Source: Thermoplasmata archaeon
GTDB lineage: Archaea; Thermoplasmatota; Thermoplasmata; Thermoplasmatales; Thermoplasmataceae
Assembly: GCA_021850545.1 (NCBI GenBank)
Contig: JAJZLU010000002.1
Span: forward strand, 1-64,000
Direction of reading: 5' to 3'
Length of the DNA stretch: 64,000 nucleotides
Shown: positions 8,868-18,152 of the stretch, in pieces
How the letters are laid out: each line of letters opens with the position of its first letter
Position numbering within the stretch: the stretch's first letter is position 1
Program-made: the position numbers and the translations under genes
Notes under the pieces: generated by a model
What the model saw: the letters and a program-made list of their open reading frames with translations, nothing else
Told to the model about the DNA's origin: nothing
Databases searched by the model: none

Positions 8868-9446
8868 TCAAAGGAGATCTCCAAGGTCCCTGTTGAAAGG
8901 CTGTTCAAGCCAGTAGGTCATGAAAACATCATCCACATATTTTCCATCGATCACAAACTGGCCCTTTCTGGCACCTTCCACTACAAACCCCATGCTCTCG
9001 TAAAGCGCGATAGCATTGGTATTGGTTGAAAAGACCTCAAGATTGAGCTTTTTCACATAGTTCTCCCTGCACCACTCGACCCCAGAAGATATGAGCTTTT
9101 TTCCAAGGCCCTTCCTCCTGTGGCCTGATTTAATTGCAATCCCAAGGTTTGCAGTGTGGCGGTTCTTTCTATACATGCCCCTCTGGATTGTCAAGACCCC
9201 AACAATTTCTGAATCCTTCTCTGCCACGACCGTGAGGTCATCAGGGCTCCGGATTCTCTCCTGTTCTCCTCTCTCTGTTAAAAGGTAATACTCGCTGACC
9301 AGGAAGACCCTCTCGTCCATCACGCTCTGCATGCAGTTTATGACTCCTTTGGCATCCTTGGGCTCAGCCCGCCTTATTAAATATTCGCCAAAAACTGTTT
9401 CTTCAGGGCTTTTACCTTTCCAGAGCATGAAAACACTACTTTCCAC
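8868..9446 (-). CDS. GNAT-family N-acetyltransferase
   Basis: 192 aa. The acetyl-CoA binding motif A appears as LGIAIKSGHRRKGLGKKLI (~97-115), with the R-R-K-G-L-G pyrophosphate loop. Motif B follows at NAIALYESMGFVVEG (~144-158). The layout matches RimI/PhnO-like acetyltransferases, which acetylate amines on small molecules or protein N-termini. The acceptor is unknown. M7 (9428) is an alternative start. It lies 61 bp downstream of the winged-helix regulator on the same strand, so they may be co-transcribed. Confidence 0.85.
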   Translation of the reverse strand: MESSVFMLWKGKSPEETVFGEYLIRRAEPKDAKGVINCMQSVMDERVFLVSEYYLLTERGEQERIRSPDDLTVVAEKDSEIVGVLTIQRGMYRKNRHTANLGIAIKSGHRRKGLGKKLISSGVEWCRENYVKKLNLEVFSTNTNAIALYESMGFVVEGARKGQFVIDGKYVDDVFMTYWLEQPFNRDLGDLL

Positions 9447-9507
9447 TTAAAGAGTAAGTAGACATAATCCTTTCCCCTTCAATCGCGAAATAGTGCGCGC
9501 AATGCCA

Positions 9508-9834
9508 CTATTTCTTCACAAGGGAACTCTTTAGGTCGTGGTACATTTCTGTCATCTGCTCAGCAAGCTTTCTTGCCTCGTCAGCAATCTTTTCCTTGTT
9601 GTCTAAGAACTCAGGAGTCAGAATCGCTCCTTCTCTGGATGGGAGAATAAGCCCTTCCTTTTCAAGAACCCTCAGGGAATATCTGATCTTGTGCTCAGGA
9701 ATTCCAGTTTCGTGTGATATCTTTATGATCCCTACGGGTTGCTCACGCAGCAATGTCTGAATTATAGAAAGATGCCTCTTCACCGTTTCCAGATCAGTTT
9801 TTATCTCCCTGAACAATGAATTTGAATTTTCCAT
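9508..9834 (-). CDS. Winged-helix transcriptional regulator
   Basis: 108 aa. After a helical lead (~1-22), residues ~23-75 form a winged helix-turn-helix: IIQTLLREQPVGIIKISHE is helix 1 to helix 2, IPEHKIRYSLRVLEKEGLI the recognition helix, and LPSREGAILTPE the wing. A charged helical C-terminus (~78-108) could mediate dimerisation. The target is unknown. A GGTGTC element 3-8 bp before ATG 9834 and an AT-rich TATA-like box at 9850-9868 support the start. The downstream GNAT gene is a plausible operon partner. Confidence 0.75.
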   Translation of the reverse strand: MENSNSLFREIKTDLETVKRHLSIIQTLLREQPVGIIKISHETGIPEHKIRYSLRVLEKEGLILPSREGAILTPEFLDNKEKIADEARKLAEQMTEMYHDLKSSLVKK

Positions 9835-9849
9835 GACACCTAATGGCTA

Positions 9850-9868
9850 TCAATAATATATTTATTAT
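9850..9868 (-). promoter_or_regulatory. TATA box of the winged-helix regulator gene
   Basis: The minus strand reads ATAAATATATTA about 20-30 bp before ATG 9834, which is appropriate archaeal promoter spacing for a very short leader. Confidence 0.45.
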
Positions 9869-9910
9869 CGGAGCATAAACAAAGTCTTTCTCTTTATCAC
9901 AGAATTGCCA

Positions 9911-10150
9911 TTAAGGAAAGAGTTCCTCGCCATTTTCTGTTATGGTCGGGTCTTCAGTGCAGTTGAGTAGAATCCTGATCTTTTCCTCTCTTTCATGTAT
10001 GTATTGTTTGAACTTTTCCTTGTCATCGTAATGTTCCATGATATTGATGGCATTTTTCCTTAGGGAGATCTGGAGCTTTATGTCAAAGCGCATTCTTTCC
10101 GTTAACTGAGAAAGTTCGATCCTTTGGGGCAACAGTAAAGTGAACCCCAA
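9911..10150 (-). CDS. Small hypothetical protein
   Basis: 79 aa from a TTG start at 10150, or 60 aa from ATG 10093 (MRFDIKLQIS), which is perhaps the better start. It is charged and helical (HYDDKEKFKQYIHEREEKIRIL), has no recognised domain and no membrane segment, and ends in an acidic tail. It shares direction with the regulator and the GNAT, 76 bp upstream of the former. A 10-bp palindrome ATACATGTAT (10195-10204) lies upstream and might be an operator or the core of its promoter. Coding status is uncertain. Confidence 0.45.
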   Translation of the reverse strand: MGFTLLLPQRIELSQLTERMRFDIKLQISLRKNAINIMEHYDDKEKFKQYIHEREEKIRILLNCTEDPTITENGEELFP

Positions 10151-10254
10151 ATCTCGTATTAAGTTTTTCAGCGCTACCCCACTTAAAGGTAATGATACAT
10201 GTATATCATAACTAAGAGAAAATGGGCTTTATCAGTTAATGGAAAATGTTGATT

Positions 10255-10420
10255 GAAGATATGAGATGTTATGAGGTGCCTACCACATCTCATTTACTCA
10301 TTTTTCAGCTTTATGGAATAGTATTTCAAAAATATGCAGTAAACAGGGATGTGCCATCTTTCCCACATCCCTGGAAATCGACCTGAGATTCATGAGGCAG
10401 GTCTGACTGAGATGGCATAC
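10255..10420 (+). ncRNA. Hairpin-rich leader or small RNA upstream of rtcB (candidate)
   Basis: The 353-bp gap 10151-10503 has no convincing ORF but is structured. Hairpin 1: ATGAGATGT (10261-10269) pairs with 10285-10293. Hairpin 2: CAGGGATGTG (10344-10353) pairs with 10364-10373, ten perfect pairs around a 10-nt loop. Hairpin 3: GACCTG (10380-10385) pairs with 10398-10403. TGCCATCT (10352-10359), mostly the loop of hairpin 2, is perfectly complementary to AGATGGCA (10410-10417), allowing a pseudoknot or an alternative fold. A TATA-like GTATATCATA (10201-10210) could start an RNA near 10235. It could be the 5' leader of rtcB or an independent RNA. No known RNA family is recognised. Confidence 0.4.
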
Positions 10421-10503
10421 GTTCTGAACAGAGGTGGTGCATAATATTGCATAACATTTAGAGAACGGAAACAGTAAATTCCCTCCTGCAATATGGAAGA
10501 TGA

Positions 10504-11940
10504 ATGCCGGAAATCAAAGTCACAGAGATTGACAATTACACTTACATGATAGATAAGTCGCACGATAGCCGCATGAATGTGCCTGGCATCATTTACTCTA
10601 GTCCGGCCATGATGGAGGACATCAGGAATGACCAGTCACTGCAGCAGGTCGTGAATGTGGCCATGCTTCCAGGTATCGTCAGGGCTTCCATGGCCATGCC
10701 AGACATCCACTGGGGGTATGGTTTTCCGATTGGCGGGGTGGCGGCATTTGATTCTGAAGAAGGAATTGTGTCACCCGGGGGAGTCGGCTACGACATTAAC
10801 TGTGGTGTGTCGCTTGCGCGCACCAATCTTACATTTGAGGAAATAAAGCCCAAGATCCGGGAACTGACCGACCTTCTTTTCAGCAAAGTACCCTCTGGCA
10901 TGGGAAGCACCAGCACCAAGGTAACAGAAGGCGACCTCGACGCCATACTTTCCACTGGTGTCCAATGGTGCGTCGACAGGGGAATGGCCACAAATGATGA
11001 TCTCAGGTTAACAGAAGAGAATGGTGCCCTGAAGGACAACAGGCCAAGAAATGTCTCCCCTGAAGCAAGGAAAAGAGGGCTAAAGCAAATTGGGACACTG
11101 GGGGCTGGAAATCATTTCCTGGAAATACAGAGGACCGACAGCATTTTTGACCAGGAGATTGCAAGGTATTTCGGAATCAAGGGCACAGACCAGATAACAG
11201 TGATGGTGCACACCGGCTCTAGAGGACTAGGGCACCAGGTAGCGACAGATTTCATAAGGAAGTTGAATACACTTGGGGAAGGAGTAATTTCACATCCTGT
11301 AGACAGGCAGCTTACTTCTGCTAAAATTCAATCCGACATAGGGAGTGCATATCTGGGTGCAATGAATTCGGCTGCAAATTATGGGTTTGTCAACAGGCAG
11401 GTAATCATTCACAACGTAAGGGAAGCTTTCCATGAGATCTTCCCCGATTCTGAGGTAAAGCTTGTTTACAGCTTGGCGCACAACATGGCCAAGATGGAGA
11501 GGCATCGCGTGAATGGGGATGAGAGAAAGCTTCTGGTTCATAGAAAAGGCGCCACTAGAGCTTTCCCGGGTTACTTCTTCAAAGAGGACAGCTTTTTCCG
11601 AATGTTTGGCCATCCTGTGCTTATACCGGGAGATATGGGGACTGCATCTTATGTTCTCGTGGGAAAGGAGGGCAATGACCAGAAGTCGTTCTCTTCAAGC
11701 TGCCATGGGGCAGGTAGAAAATTGAGCAGGACAAAATCAATTGAAGCATTCAAGAGCAAGGAAGTCGTTTCAAAACTTGAATCTAAGGGCATTTACCTTC
11801 GTGCACAGAATGTCAGGGTAATTTCTGAGGAAGCTCCTGGAAGCTACAAGGACATTGATGAAGTGATTTCTTCCGTCACGGGTGCTGGTCTCACAATCCC
11901 TGTAGCACGCCTTACTCCACTTGGCGTTGTGAAGGGATAA
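10504..11940 (+). CDS. rtcB: RNA-splicing ligase RtcB
   Basis: 478 aa, full length. It has the RtcB metal-site residues in order: C100 (GGVGYDINCGV), H204 (GAGNHFLE), H236 (VMVHTGSRG), H326 (YSLAHNMAK) and H401 (SSCHGAGR). The last is the histidine that carries GMP in Pyrococcus RtcB. It joins 2',3'-cyclic-phosphate and 5'-OH RNA ends in a GTP- and Mn-dependent reaction and so seals tRNA halves after intron removal. The first 30 residues (DNYTYMIDKSHDSRMNVPG) align with the normal N-terminus, supporting ATG 10504. It is monocistronic, and the structured region just upstream is noteworthy given its substrate. Confidence 0.95.
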   Translation: MPEIKVTEIDNYTYMIDKSHDSRMNVPGIIYSSPAMMEDIRNDQSLQQVVNVAMLPGIVRASMAMPDIHWGYGFPIGGVAAFDSEEGIVSPGGVGYDINCGVSLARTNLTFEEIKPKIRELTDLLFSKVPSGMGSTSTKVTEGDLDAILSTGVQWCVDRGMATNDDLRLTEENGALKDNRPRNVSPEARKRGLKQIGTLGAGNHFLEIQRTDSIFDQEIARYFGIKGTDQITVMVHTGSRGLGHQVATDFIRKLNTLGEGVISHPVDRQLTSAKIQSDIGSAYLGAMNSAANYGFVNRQVIIHNVREAFHEIFPDSEVKLVYSLAHNMAKMERHRVNGDERKLLVHRKGATRAFPGYFFKEDSFFRMFGHPVLIPGDMGTASYVLVGKEGNDQKSFSSSCHGAGRKLSRTKSIEAFKSKEVVSKLESKGIYLRAQNVRVISEEAPGSYKDIDEVISSVTGAGLTIPVARLTPLGVVKG

Positions 11941-12125
11941 ATGAGTTGTTCTTTTGGAAGAGAAATCTGAAGCTCCATTTATTGCATTAGCAAACACTGT
12001 ATGTTATATTCGTATTTTCATCCATCTATATCGGGAGGTTGCCTACTAGTAATGATTTATCAGGCTATTTTCAAGTATTTTTAAAGAAAGGATATTCATC
12101 ATTCTCAAATGTAGGTTCGATCCCT

Positions 12126-12140
12126 AATATTTATATTAGT
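12126..12140 (+). promoter_or_regulatory. TATA box of the 960-aa surface protein gene
   Basis: TAATATTTATATTAG is centred about 23-25 bp before ATG 12156 with no ribosome binding site between, so the transcript is probably leaderless. Confidence 0.6.
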
Positions 12141-12155
12141 CCGTTCCTTTAGCCG

Positions 12156-15038
12156 ATGCAAACGAGGAAGATAGCATTGCACAGAAACAGCTTAATTGCA
12201 ATAGTGATCACACTTCTTGTCATAGGAAGTGCGTTAGCCATAGCAGGAAATAGTACAGCTATAACTCCTCAGAAAGGGACGGTGTCATATCAGGCGTCCT
12301 ATCTGGGTCTACCTGCAAAAGGAGCAACAGTAACAGTAAGTACATTATCGGGAAACCAGGTAGCGACACTAGGTGGCGCACTGAATCAGACTTCCTTGCC
12401 ACTTGGAAGTTACTTATTCACAATGCAGCCTTACGTGACGTATGGCGCATCTTACATAGTTAATGGAACAAGCAAGATAGTCAATGTAACAAACAGTAAC
12501 ACCCAGACAATATCTCTGGATTCCACGGCTTATGTTACGCATGAAGTTGCTGTAACGGTGAATGGTGCAAAATCAGGAGCTCCAGCTACAGTTAAATTCT
12601 CAACAAAGTCAGGTTTCGTGTTTGAGACAAACACAACAACAGGCACCTTCAACGCGACGCTTCCAACAAGTGGCTTCTTCGCCACAGTCGATTTCGGCGG
12701 ACAGATTAATACAACTTTCATTACTGGACTTAGTGCATCAAAAATCACTCTCGGAACCACTGGCCCCAACTTGATTGGAGGCTATGTCACAGATAGCAAT
12801 GGTCAACCAATCAGCAATTTCAATGTTATAGCAATTAACTCAACAACCCCGTCTTATTCTATCATGTCATTTACCAATGGTGCGTTCCAGTTTGTAAAGG
12901 GTTCAGCAACCAACTATGTGATTTCAGCAAACGGGTACAAGCCTGTTGATTATAAGGCTGGCACGACTAATTATCCCCTGCAGAAAGATAGCAGCAATAT
13001 CACATATAACTATACACTTGGCAACAACCCAGCATACCTTAACCTTACAGTTGACTATGCAATTGGCAACTCAACAGCCATTCCCTTCATGCCTAATGCA
13101 ACTGTTGGTTCACTGTACTGGCAGAATCAGTTCGACACATTTACTTCAGCTGCTTCAACGGCTTATCTCCAGTCATACGTTGATGGGCTCGTTGGAAACT
13201 ACACAGATTACTCAATACTTGTCAATGGGCACAACTACAAACAGTTGGGCACAACAGTTGACACAGCGGCAACTGCAACAGGCAATGCAATGACCGCGAA
13301 AGTCACATTCACATTCTACAATGCTAATGTGTCAGCTTCAAGCCTTTCCAATGGCTTTACTGTAAAACTGTTCACACAGGGAACACAGTACAATACAGGG
13401 TCTCTTTACTACAACTATGTCTTTAACTACAACATCAAAGGCCTTTCACTGTCATCTCCAGTTTCAGCCGCCAACACATTTGTGAACCCAGTAAAACTTG
13501 CCCCGCAGGCAACAAGCGGATTCCTGAACCTAGTTTTCAGCAAGGTTAGTGCTCCGGTTGTAACTGCGTCACAGATTAATCTGTACTGGAAAGGCACCTC
13601 ACCACAGAACTACTTGGTTACAAGCAATGGCACATCAGCAGTCTTTATTGTCCCAACTAACACGCCAGTTGCATTCAACCTCTCAAAGGCATTTTACAAC
13701 CCTGTCACAAACACAAATGACTACAACAAGGCCCTAAATTACACATGGAAACTCAATGGCACTGCCGTACCAAATGACTATAACGAGTACAATGCTACAA
13801 TAACCTTTGGCGGTTTTGCAAATTACTCTGTGGCTGTCACATACACTAGCGCTTCTGGCGTGACAAATACTACTAATTTCAATGTCTTTGCATACGATGC
13901 CGCCCCAGCAGCTTACCTTAATGTAACTTCCAGTGGAAAGACTATCTTTGCAACAGCAGCAGTATCAGGCACGCAGACTCTAACAGTGCCACAGTCTAAC
14001 GTTGTCCAGTTCAGTGGATATTACTCTACATTAATGATTCCAGGAACTACCTATAAAGTGCCGCTTCTCTACAGTTGGTACTTCCCAGGATACACAAACA
14101 ATGCAGTCAACGTAACACAGACATTCAACACACCATACATTGCTAACAAAGCAATGGTCTTAGGTTATCTCAATGTGAGCACTTCGGCTGGCAGTGTTGC
14201 AAGCACACAGCTTTCGATCAAGGTAAACGACACAACTGCACCGAGCGCCCAGGTAACTGTACAGAACGTAACACATGCAACAATAGCACAGCCAATCGCT
14301 GGACAGGTTACAATATTCTCTGCAAACAAGTCCACTGACAAGTACTATGCCACATCTGACCTGTCATACAACTGGAGCATTGTTTATGCAAATGGAACAA
14401 AAGTGCTTGCAGGAAACAGCACGTACCAGCTCATGGGAAACAACACCAACCAGTCCTATTTGATGGTGCAGTTCAACACACTGAACAGCTTGATAGTGTC
14501 CCTCAAGGTAACTAACCCGTCAAACGTTTCCTCATACAGCAACTTCACAACTTCAATGGTTGTGGTATCGCCGAGGCTCGTTGTGTTGAACTCATACTTC
14601 CCGACAACACCTTCACAGGGAGCAAAGACGGTGGTTTACCTAAACATTTCAAATAATGGAACAGTGAATGCAAACTCATTCTACATTGTGGCGATCGTCA
14701 ATGGAAAGATTGTAAACAACCAGTCTTATGGCCCGCTTCCAGTAGGGACAACAAAGCAGTTTGAATTTAACTTTACTTCTCCGTCACAGGGAAATGTACA
14801 GGTACAATTTGAGGCAATAAACTCCACACAGCCTGCATTCTTTGCAAAGGGTGGCTCGCTAACAATAACTCAGAAAGTCAGCCCACCAGGATACCAAACG
14901 CCCCTCATAGTTGGAGGAGTTATCGCAATCATAATTGTGATAGGTGTGGTTTACTACAGGCTGAGTTCCAGAACTGTTTCAAAACCCAAAGAGAAGAAAC
15001 AAGTTCCTGCAAAGAAGACTGAAGAAAAGAAGAAGTAA
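12156..15038 (+). CDS. Large secreted, membrane-anchored surface protein
   Basis: 960 aa. An N-terminal signal or anchor helix (~12-30, LIAIVITLLVIGSALAIAG) is followed by ~880 residues rich in Thr, Asn, Ser and Tyr with dozens of NxS/T sequons, indicating a glycosylated beta-rich exoprotein. Residues ~190-230 look like a carboxypeptidase-regulatory-type beta-sandwich (GGYVTDSNGQPISNFNVIAI). Residues ~805-895 look like a CARDB-type domain (YLNISNNGTVNANSF...LPVGTTKQFEF). A C-terminal helix (~915-935, LIVGGVIAIIIVIGVVYY) and a Lys-rich tail anchor it facing outward. It may be an S-layer-like or adhesion protein of the wall-less cell. It is monocistronic with its own TATA box and a T-rich terminator. 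Confidence 0.75.
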   Translation: MQTRKIALHRNSLIAIVITLLVIGSALAIAGNSTAITPQKGTVSYQASYLGLPAKGATVTVSTLSGNQVATLGGALNQTSLPLGSYLFTMQPYVTYGASYIVNGTSKIVNVTNSNTQTISLDSTAYVTHEVAVTVNGAKSGAPATVKFSTKSGFVFETNTTTGTFNATLPTSGFFATVDFGGQINTTFITGLSASKITLGTTGPNLIGGYVTDSNGQPISNFNVIAINSTTPSYSIMSFTNGAFQFVKGSATNYVISANGYKPVDYKAGTTNYPLQKDSSNITYNYTLGNNPAYLNLTVDYAIGNSTAIPFMPNATVGSLYWQNQFDTFTSAASTAYLQSYVDGLVGNYTDYSILVNGHNYKQLGTTVDTAATATGNAMTAKVTFTFYNANVSASSLSNGFTVKLFTQGTQYNTGSLYYNYVFNYNIKGLSLSSPVSAANTFVNPVKLAPQATSGFLNLVFSKVSAPVVTASQINLYWKGTSPQNYLVTSNGTSAVFIVPTNTPVAFNLSKAFYNPVTNTNDYNKALNYTWKLNGTAVPNDYNEYNATITFGGFANYSVAVTYTSASGVTNTTNFNVFAYDAAPAAYLNVTSSGKTIFATAAVSGTQTLTVPQSNVVQFSGYYSTLMIPGTTYKVPLLYSWYFPGYTNNAVNVTQTFNTPYIANKAMVLGYLNVSTSAGSVASTQLSIKVNDTTAPSAQVTVQNVTHATIAQPIAGQVTIFSANKSTDKYYATSDLSYNWSIVYANGTKVLAGNSTYQLMGNNTNQSYLMVQFNTLNSLIVSLKVTNPSNVSSYSNFTTSMVVVSPRLVVLNSYFPTTPSQGAKTVVYLNISNNGTVNANSFYIVAIVNGKIVNNQSYGPLPVGTTKQFEFNFTSPSQGNVQVQFEAINSTQPAFFAKGGSLTITQKVSPPGYQTPLIVGGVIAIIIVIGVVYYRLSSRTVSKPKEKKQVPAKKTEEKKK

Positions 15039-15060
15039 ATTTTTTCTTCTTCATTTTTAA
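15039..15060 (+). terminator. T-rich terminator after the surface protein gene
   Basis: The stop codon runs into TTTTTTCTTCTTCATTTTT followed by AT-rich sequence. This is a typical archaeal oligo-T termination stretch between two convergent genes. Confidence 0.5.
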
Positions 15061-15113
15061 ATTTTTAAAATTTCCAATCTTTTGTTTTTCAATTGAAACA
15101 GAAAAATTGAATT

Positions 15114-16772
15114 TTACATTTCTTCCAGTATCTTAAGCCCAACAATATTGGCAGCATCCCTGATTATTGTCCTGTAAGAATTTATTATGAGTACCCGCCT
15201 TTCCTTCTCTTCCTGTAGGGCATTTATAACTGGGCAGTTACTGTAAAAATCATTGAACTTTCTGGTTAATTCAAGAAGGTAGTTGGCAACATTCTCCGGT
15301 TTCAATCCCCTGAGGGATTCAGTGAGGACATAAGGATAAAGATACATCTGCCTTATGAGTGCCCCTTCTTCTTTGTTGTAATTCTTCCCTACTGCTTGGT
15401 TCTGTCCTTCAAGTTTCCGCATTATGCTTGATGCCCTTGCGTACGAATACATAACAAATGGGGCAGAATCCCCCTCGAGGTTAAGGGCCTCGGACCACTT
15501 GAAAACCATTGGTTTGTTGGAATTCAGTTTGAGTATGTGGAACCGGATTGCAGACACAGCCACATTCATGGCAATTTCCTTAAGTGATTCCTCTGGAAGC
15601 TCTGGCCTCTTTGATTTTACCACTTTGAGGGATTCCTCTATGGCCCGTTCATACAGTTCATCTAGTGTTATTATTTGCCCTTTCCTGGTCGACATTTTTC
15701 CGGTTTCCAGTGAAACATAGGAATAGAATACGAAGTCAAGCCTGTGCTCCTGGTTAAGCAGGGTTTTGGTGACATATTCGATGTGGCTGGCATGTTCCTT
15801 GTGGTTTTCCCCAAGGACGTCTATTAGCCAGTCAAAATTCTGGAATTTGTAAAGGTGATATGCTATATCCCTGGAGAAATAGAGGGAGGTTCCATCTTTC
15901 CTTGTGAGGAACATCTTCCTTCCGTTGCTCATAATGTACTTGGCACCAGCTTCTTCCAGGAGGTCTTCCTCTAAGTCCTCCATGATCCTGCCAATATCTC
16001 CAGTCCTTATGAGGTCAGACTCCCAGGTATAGTCATCAATCTTGATTCCGAGGTTGAAGAGTGAAGCATTGATGCTGTCGAGTATTATGCTGCACACTTT
16101 CCTGATCCCTTCGATTGTCTCGGGGTCACCTTTTTCATAATCCCTTATGACCTGATCCACCTCACCGTTCAGTTCTGTGCCAGCTTCCAATTCTACAGTG
16201 GCTTGCTTATAGCCTTCCAGAAGGTCATAGGCGGAGGGGTTGTCGGATTTCACGAATTTCCTGTAGCCCGCGTAAAGAGATGCAACCTGCCTTCCTGAAT
16301 CATTAATGAAGTACTGTGTAGTGACCCTGTAGCCGTATCTGGCAAGGAGCCTTGCAAGTGAATCTCCGATGATGGAATTCCTGATCCTTCCAATATGTAT
16401 TGGCCCGGTTGGGTTTGTGCTCGTATGTTCAACTGACACCCTCTCTGGATCCTGAAATGTGTCGGGATACTGGTTGGTTCCCTCCATTTCCTTCCAGATA
16501 GCTTCCATCAGCTTTGAAGGCATCAATGTGAAATTTACGTACCCTCCAACCGATTCGATTTTCTCTATGAAATCTGAAGCTCCAAGAATCTCTGTAACCT
16601 TTGAATAAACTGCTTCCGAGGAAAGCCCTCTCTTCTTCATTACTTGGAAAGCCCTGAAGGTGAGGTCACAATGGCCACTTCTGTCAAGGGCTATGTCTCC
16701 TTCAGTTACTTCGGGGTATGCCGTTTGGATGCTCTCAATAATTTTCTTCCAGTAGTCGTCGAAGAGAAGCAT
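15114..16772 (-). CDS. argS: Arginyl-tRNA synthetase
   Basis: 552 aa class I synthetase. The ArgRS N-terminal (Add-1) region covers ~1-100. The catalytic core begins SVEHTSTNPTGPIHIGR, with HIGR (~126-129) as the HIGH motif. KMSTRKGQ is the KMSKS loop. The C-terminal DALR anticodon-binding domain includes the SAPFVMYSYARASSIMRKL helix and ends in KILEEM. It charges tRNA-Arg with arginine. The length is normal for archaeal ArgRS. It lies 51 bp downstream of the DHQ-synthase-like gene on the same strand, so they may share a transcript. Confidence 0.95.
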   Translation of the reverse strand: MLLFDDYWKKIIESIQTAYPEVTEGDIALDRSGHCDLTFRAFQVMKKRGLSSEAVYSKVTEILGASDFIEKIESVGGYVNFTLMPSKLMEAIWKEMEGTNQYPDTFQDPERVSVEHTSTNPTGPIHIGRIRNSIIGDSLARLLARYGYRVTTQYFINDSGRQVASLYAGYRKFVKSDNPSAYDLLEGYKQATVELEAGTELNGEVDQVIRDYEKGDPETIEGIRKVCSIILDSINASLFNLGIKIDDYTWESDLIRTGDIGRIMEDLEEDLLEEAGAKYIMSNGRKMFLTRKDGTSLYFSRDIAYHLYKFQNFDWLIDVLGENHKEHASHIEYVTKTLLNQEHRLDFVFYSYVSLETGKMSTRKGQIITLDELYERAIEESLKVVKSKRPELPEESLKEIAMNVAVSAIRFHILKLNSNKPMVFKWSEALNLEGDSAPFVMYSYARASSIMRKLEGQNQAVGKNYNKEEGALIRQMYLYPYVLTESLRGLKPENVANYLLELTRKFNDFYSNCPVINALQEEKERRVLIINSYRTIIRDAANIVGLKILEEM

Positions 16773-16823
16773 GCCGTGCTCATTGTTTGAGTTTATTTGA
16801 CGCTTTCTATCCGGCTTATATCA

Positions 16824-17924
16824 TCAGACCACTGGATTGAACTCATACTGCTCTGTGAAGGCCCTCAGGGCACTGATGATCCTGTCGCTGCTCATCTCAA
16901 AGGCAGCAGGCTTACCAAGCTCCTCAGGCACCACAAAGCTGAGATTGTGGTTGTCGATGTTATATCTTTCATTGAGGGCCTTAACAATGTTATCGATGCC
17001 AATTTCACGTATATTCGACTTCTTTATTCCATAATTGTCCATTACGGAGAGAATCTTTTCCCTCGCTTCCCTTCCGGATAACCCGGATCTTTCTGCCAGG
17101 TAAAGTTCTACCAGCATCCCTGAAGTTATTGCTTCATGATATTTTGCCCTGCCTTTGGTTACATGGATTATTGTATCGCCGATTATCTTGCCGAAATTGA
17201 GAGACTTTCTGCGCAGAAGGTCAGTATTTTCTGAAAGTTCAACTCTAGTCTGGGCTGTTCTTGAAAGCAGCCGGATGAGGTTATCGCTGGCTTTGAGCTC
17301 CTTCAGGTCTTCATGTGAATGGAGCATTGTAAGGAGGGAGTGGTCTCCCAGGAGCCCGTACCTGAGGATTTCAGAAAGGCCATCCCTGAACTGTTCATTT
17401 TCAGAGTTCCTGGTAAAATAGGTATCAATGTCAATCTCCCTGGGAGAATATCGGGTTGCCATAGCATCCTCAAAGTTGGAGAAATTAATGCCATTCATTC
17501 CTGAGACAGCATTTGAAACCTGTGCAAGGGGCAACGTAGGAACAGGTATGTAGTCTATGCCACCCCTGTATGTGGCGGCAATAAATCCTGATATATCACA
17601 AAGTCTGGGCCCTCCAAGGCCAATGAGAAGCGAATCTGAATTGATGTTCCTCTCAATCATCACCCTGATAATCTTCTGGTAGTTCCTGATGTTCTTCAGG
17701 TTCTCATCAAAATTGAGGGTTATTTTTGTGAATTCTCCTCTTATTCCTGTAAGATCCGGCACATGTTCGCCGAATTTCTCAAAGCATTCGCTGCCGGCTA
17801 TCAGGACAACCCTGTCATATTTCTGAGAGGTTTCCACAAGGCGCTCTACCACGTTGTCTCCCACAACAATCGGCACGTCGCAGGAATTTATTGTGAGCGT
17901 ATTCCTCTCAGCATTGCTTCCCAT
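16824..17924 (-). CDS. 3-dehydroquinate synthase-like protein with altered metal-site residues
   Basis: 366 aa. The fold signature is that of sugar-phosphate cyclases: NAD site IGLGGPRLCDISGFIAATYR (~101-120) and GGIDYIPVPTLPLAQV, with DGLSEILRYGLLGD (~181-194) matching the DHQS metal-ligand Glu region (E185). However, the His motif normally LNFGHTFGHAIE reads LNFGKIIGDTII (K246, D250). The second His site, normally LHGEA, reads KYHEA (Y262, with His one place on). The substrate-binding GGKTGVN reads SGMNGIN. Two of the three classical zinc ligands are thus replaced. It may do different chemistry or be a non-catalytic paralogue. It does not fit glycerol-1-phosphate dehydrogenase better. Superfamily confident; activity unknown. 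Confidence 0.8.
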   Translation of the reverse strand: MGSNAERNTLTINSCDVPIVVGDNVVERLVETSQKYDRVVLIAGSECFEKFGEHVPDLTGIRGEFTKITLNFDENLKNIRNYQKIIRVMIERNINSDSLLIGLGGPRLCDISGFIAATYRGGIDYIPVPTLPLAQVSNAVSGMNGINFSNFEDAMATRYSPREIDIDTYFTRNSENEQFRDGLSEILRYGLLGDHSLLTMLHSHEDLKELKASDNLIRLLSRTAQTRVELSENTDLLRRKSLNFGKIIGDTIIHVTKGRAKYHEAITSGMLVELYLAERSGLSGREAREKILSVMDNYGIKKSNIREIGIDNIVKALNERYNIDNHNLSFVVPEELGKPAAFEMSSDRIISALRAFTEQYEFNPVV

Positions 17925-18152
17925 TTGTTTTTCCCCGGTAATAAATAGCGACTATCTAATAAATAATTATCCCTAAATTATTGAAGACCTGCCAATAAAT
18001 ATGACCAGTAACTTGCTCATGACCAGATACCCATTGTAATAACATCGGGATTAAAATCTAAAGTCGTTCTAAATTTCGCATAACATGAAATAGAATGGCA
18101 TAGGGGCCCTTTAATTTAAGGCATGCCGAGAGGCAATCCGGGGCAATAAGGA

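Noticed and set aside
12111-12125. tRNA T-arm-like GGTTCGATCC before the surface protein gene
   Set aside because: Only a 4-bp stem and a T-loop match; no other tRNA arm or integrase nearby. Probably chance.
16824-17924. Glycerol-1-phosphate dehydrogenase
   Set aside because: The segment GFIAATYRGGIDYIPVPT through SEILRYGLLGD aligns with 3-dehydroquinate synthases, not with the G1PDH pattern.
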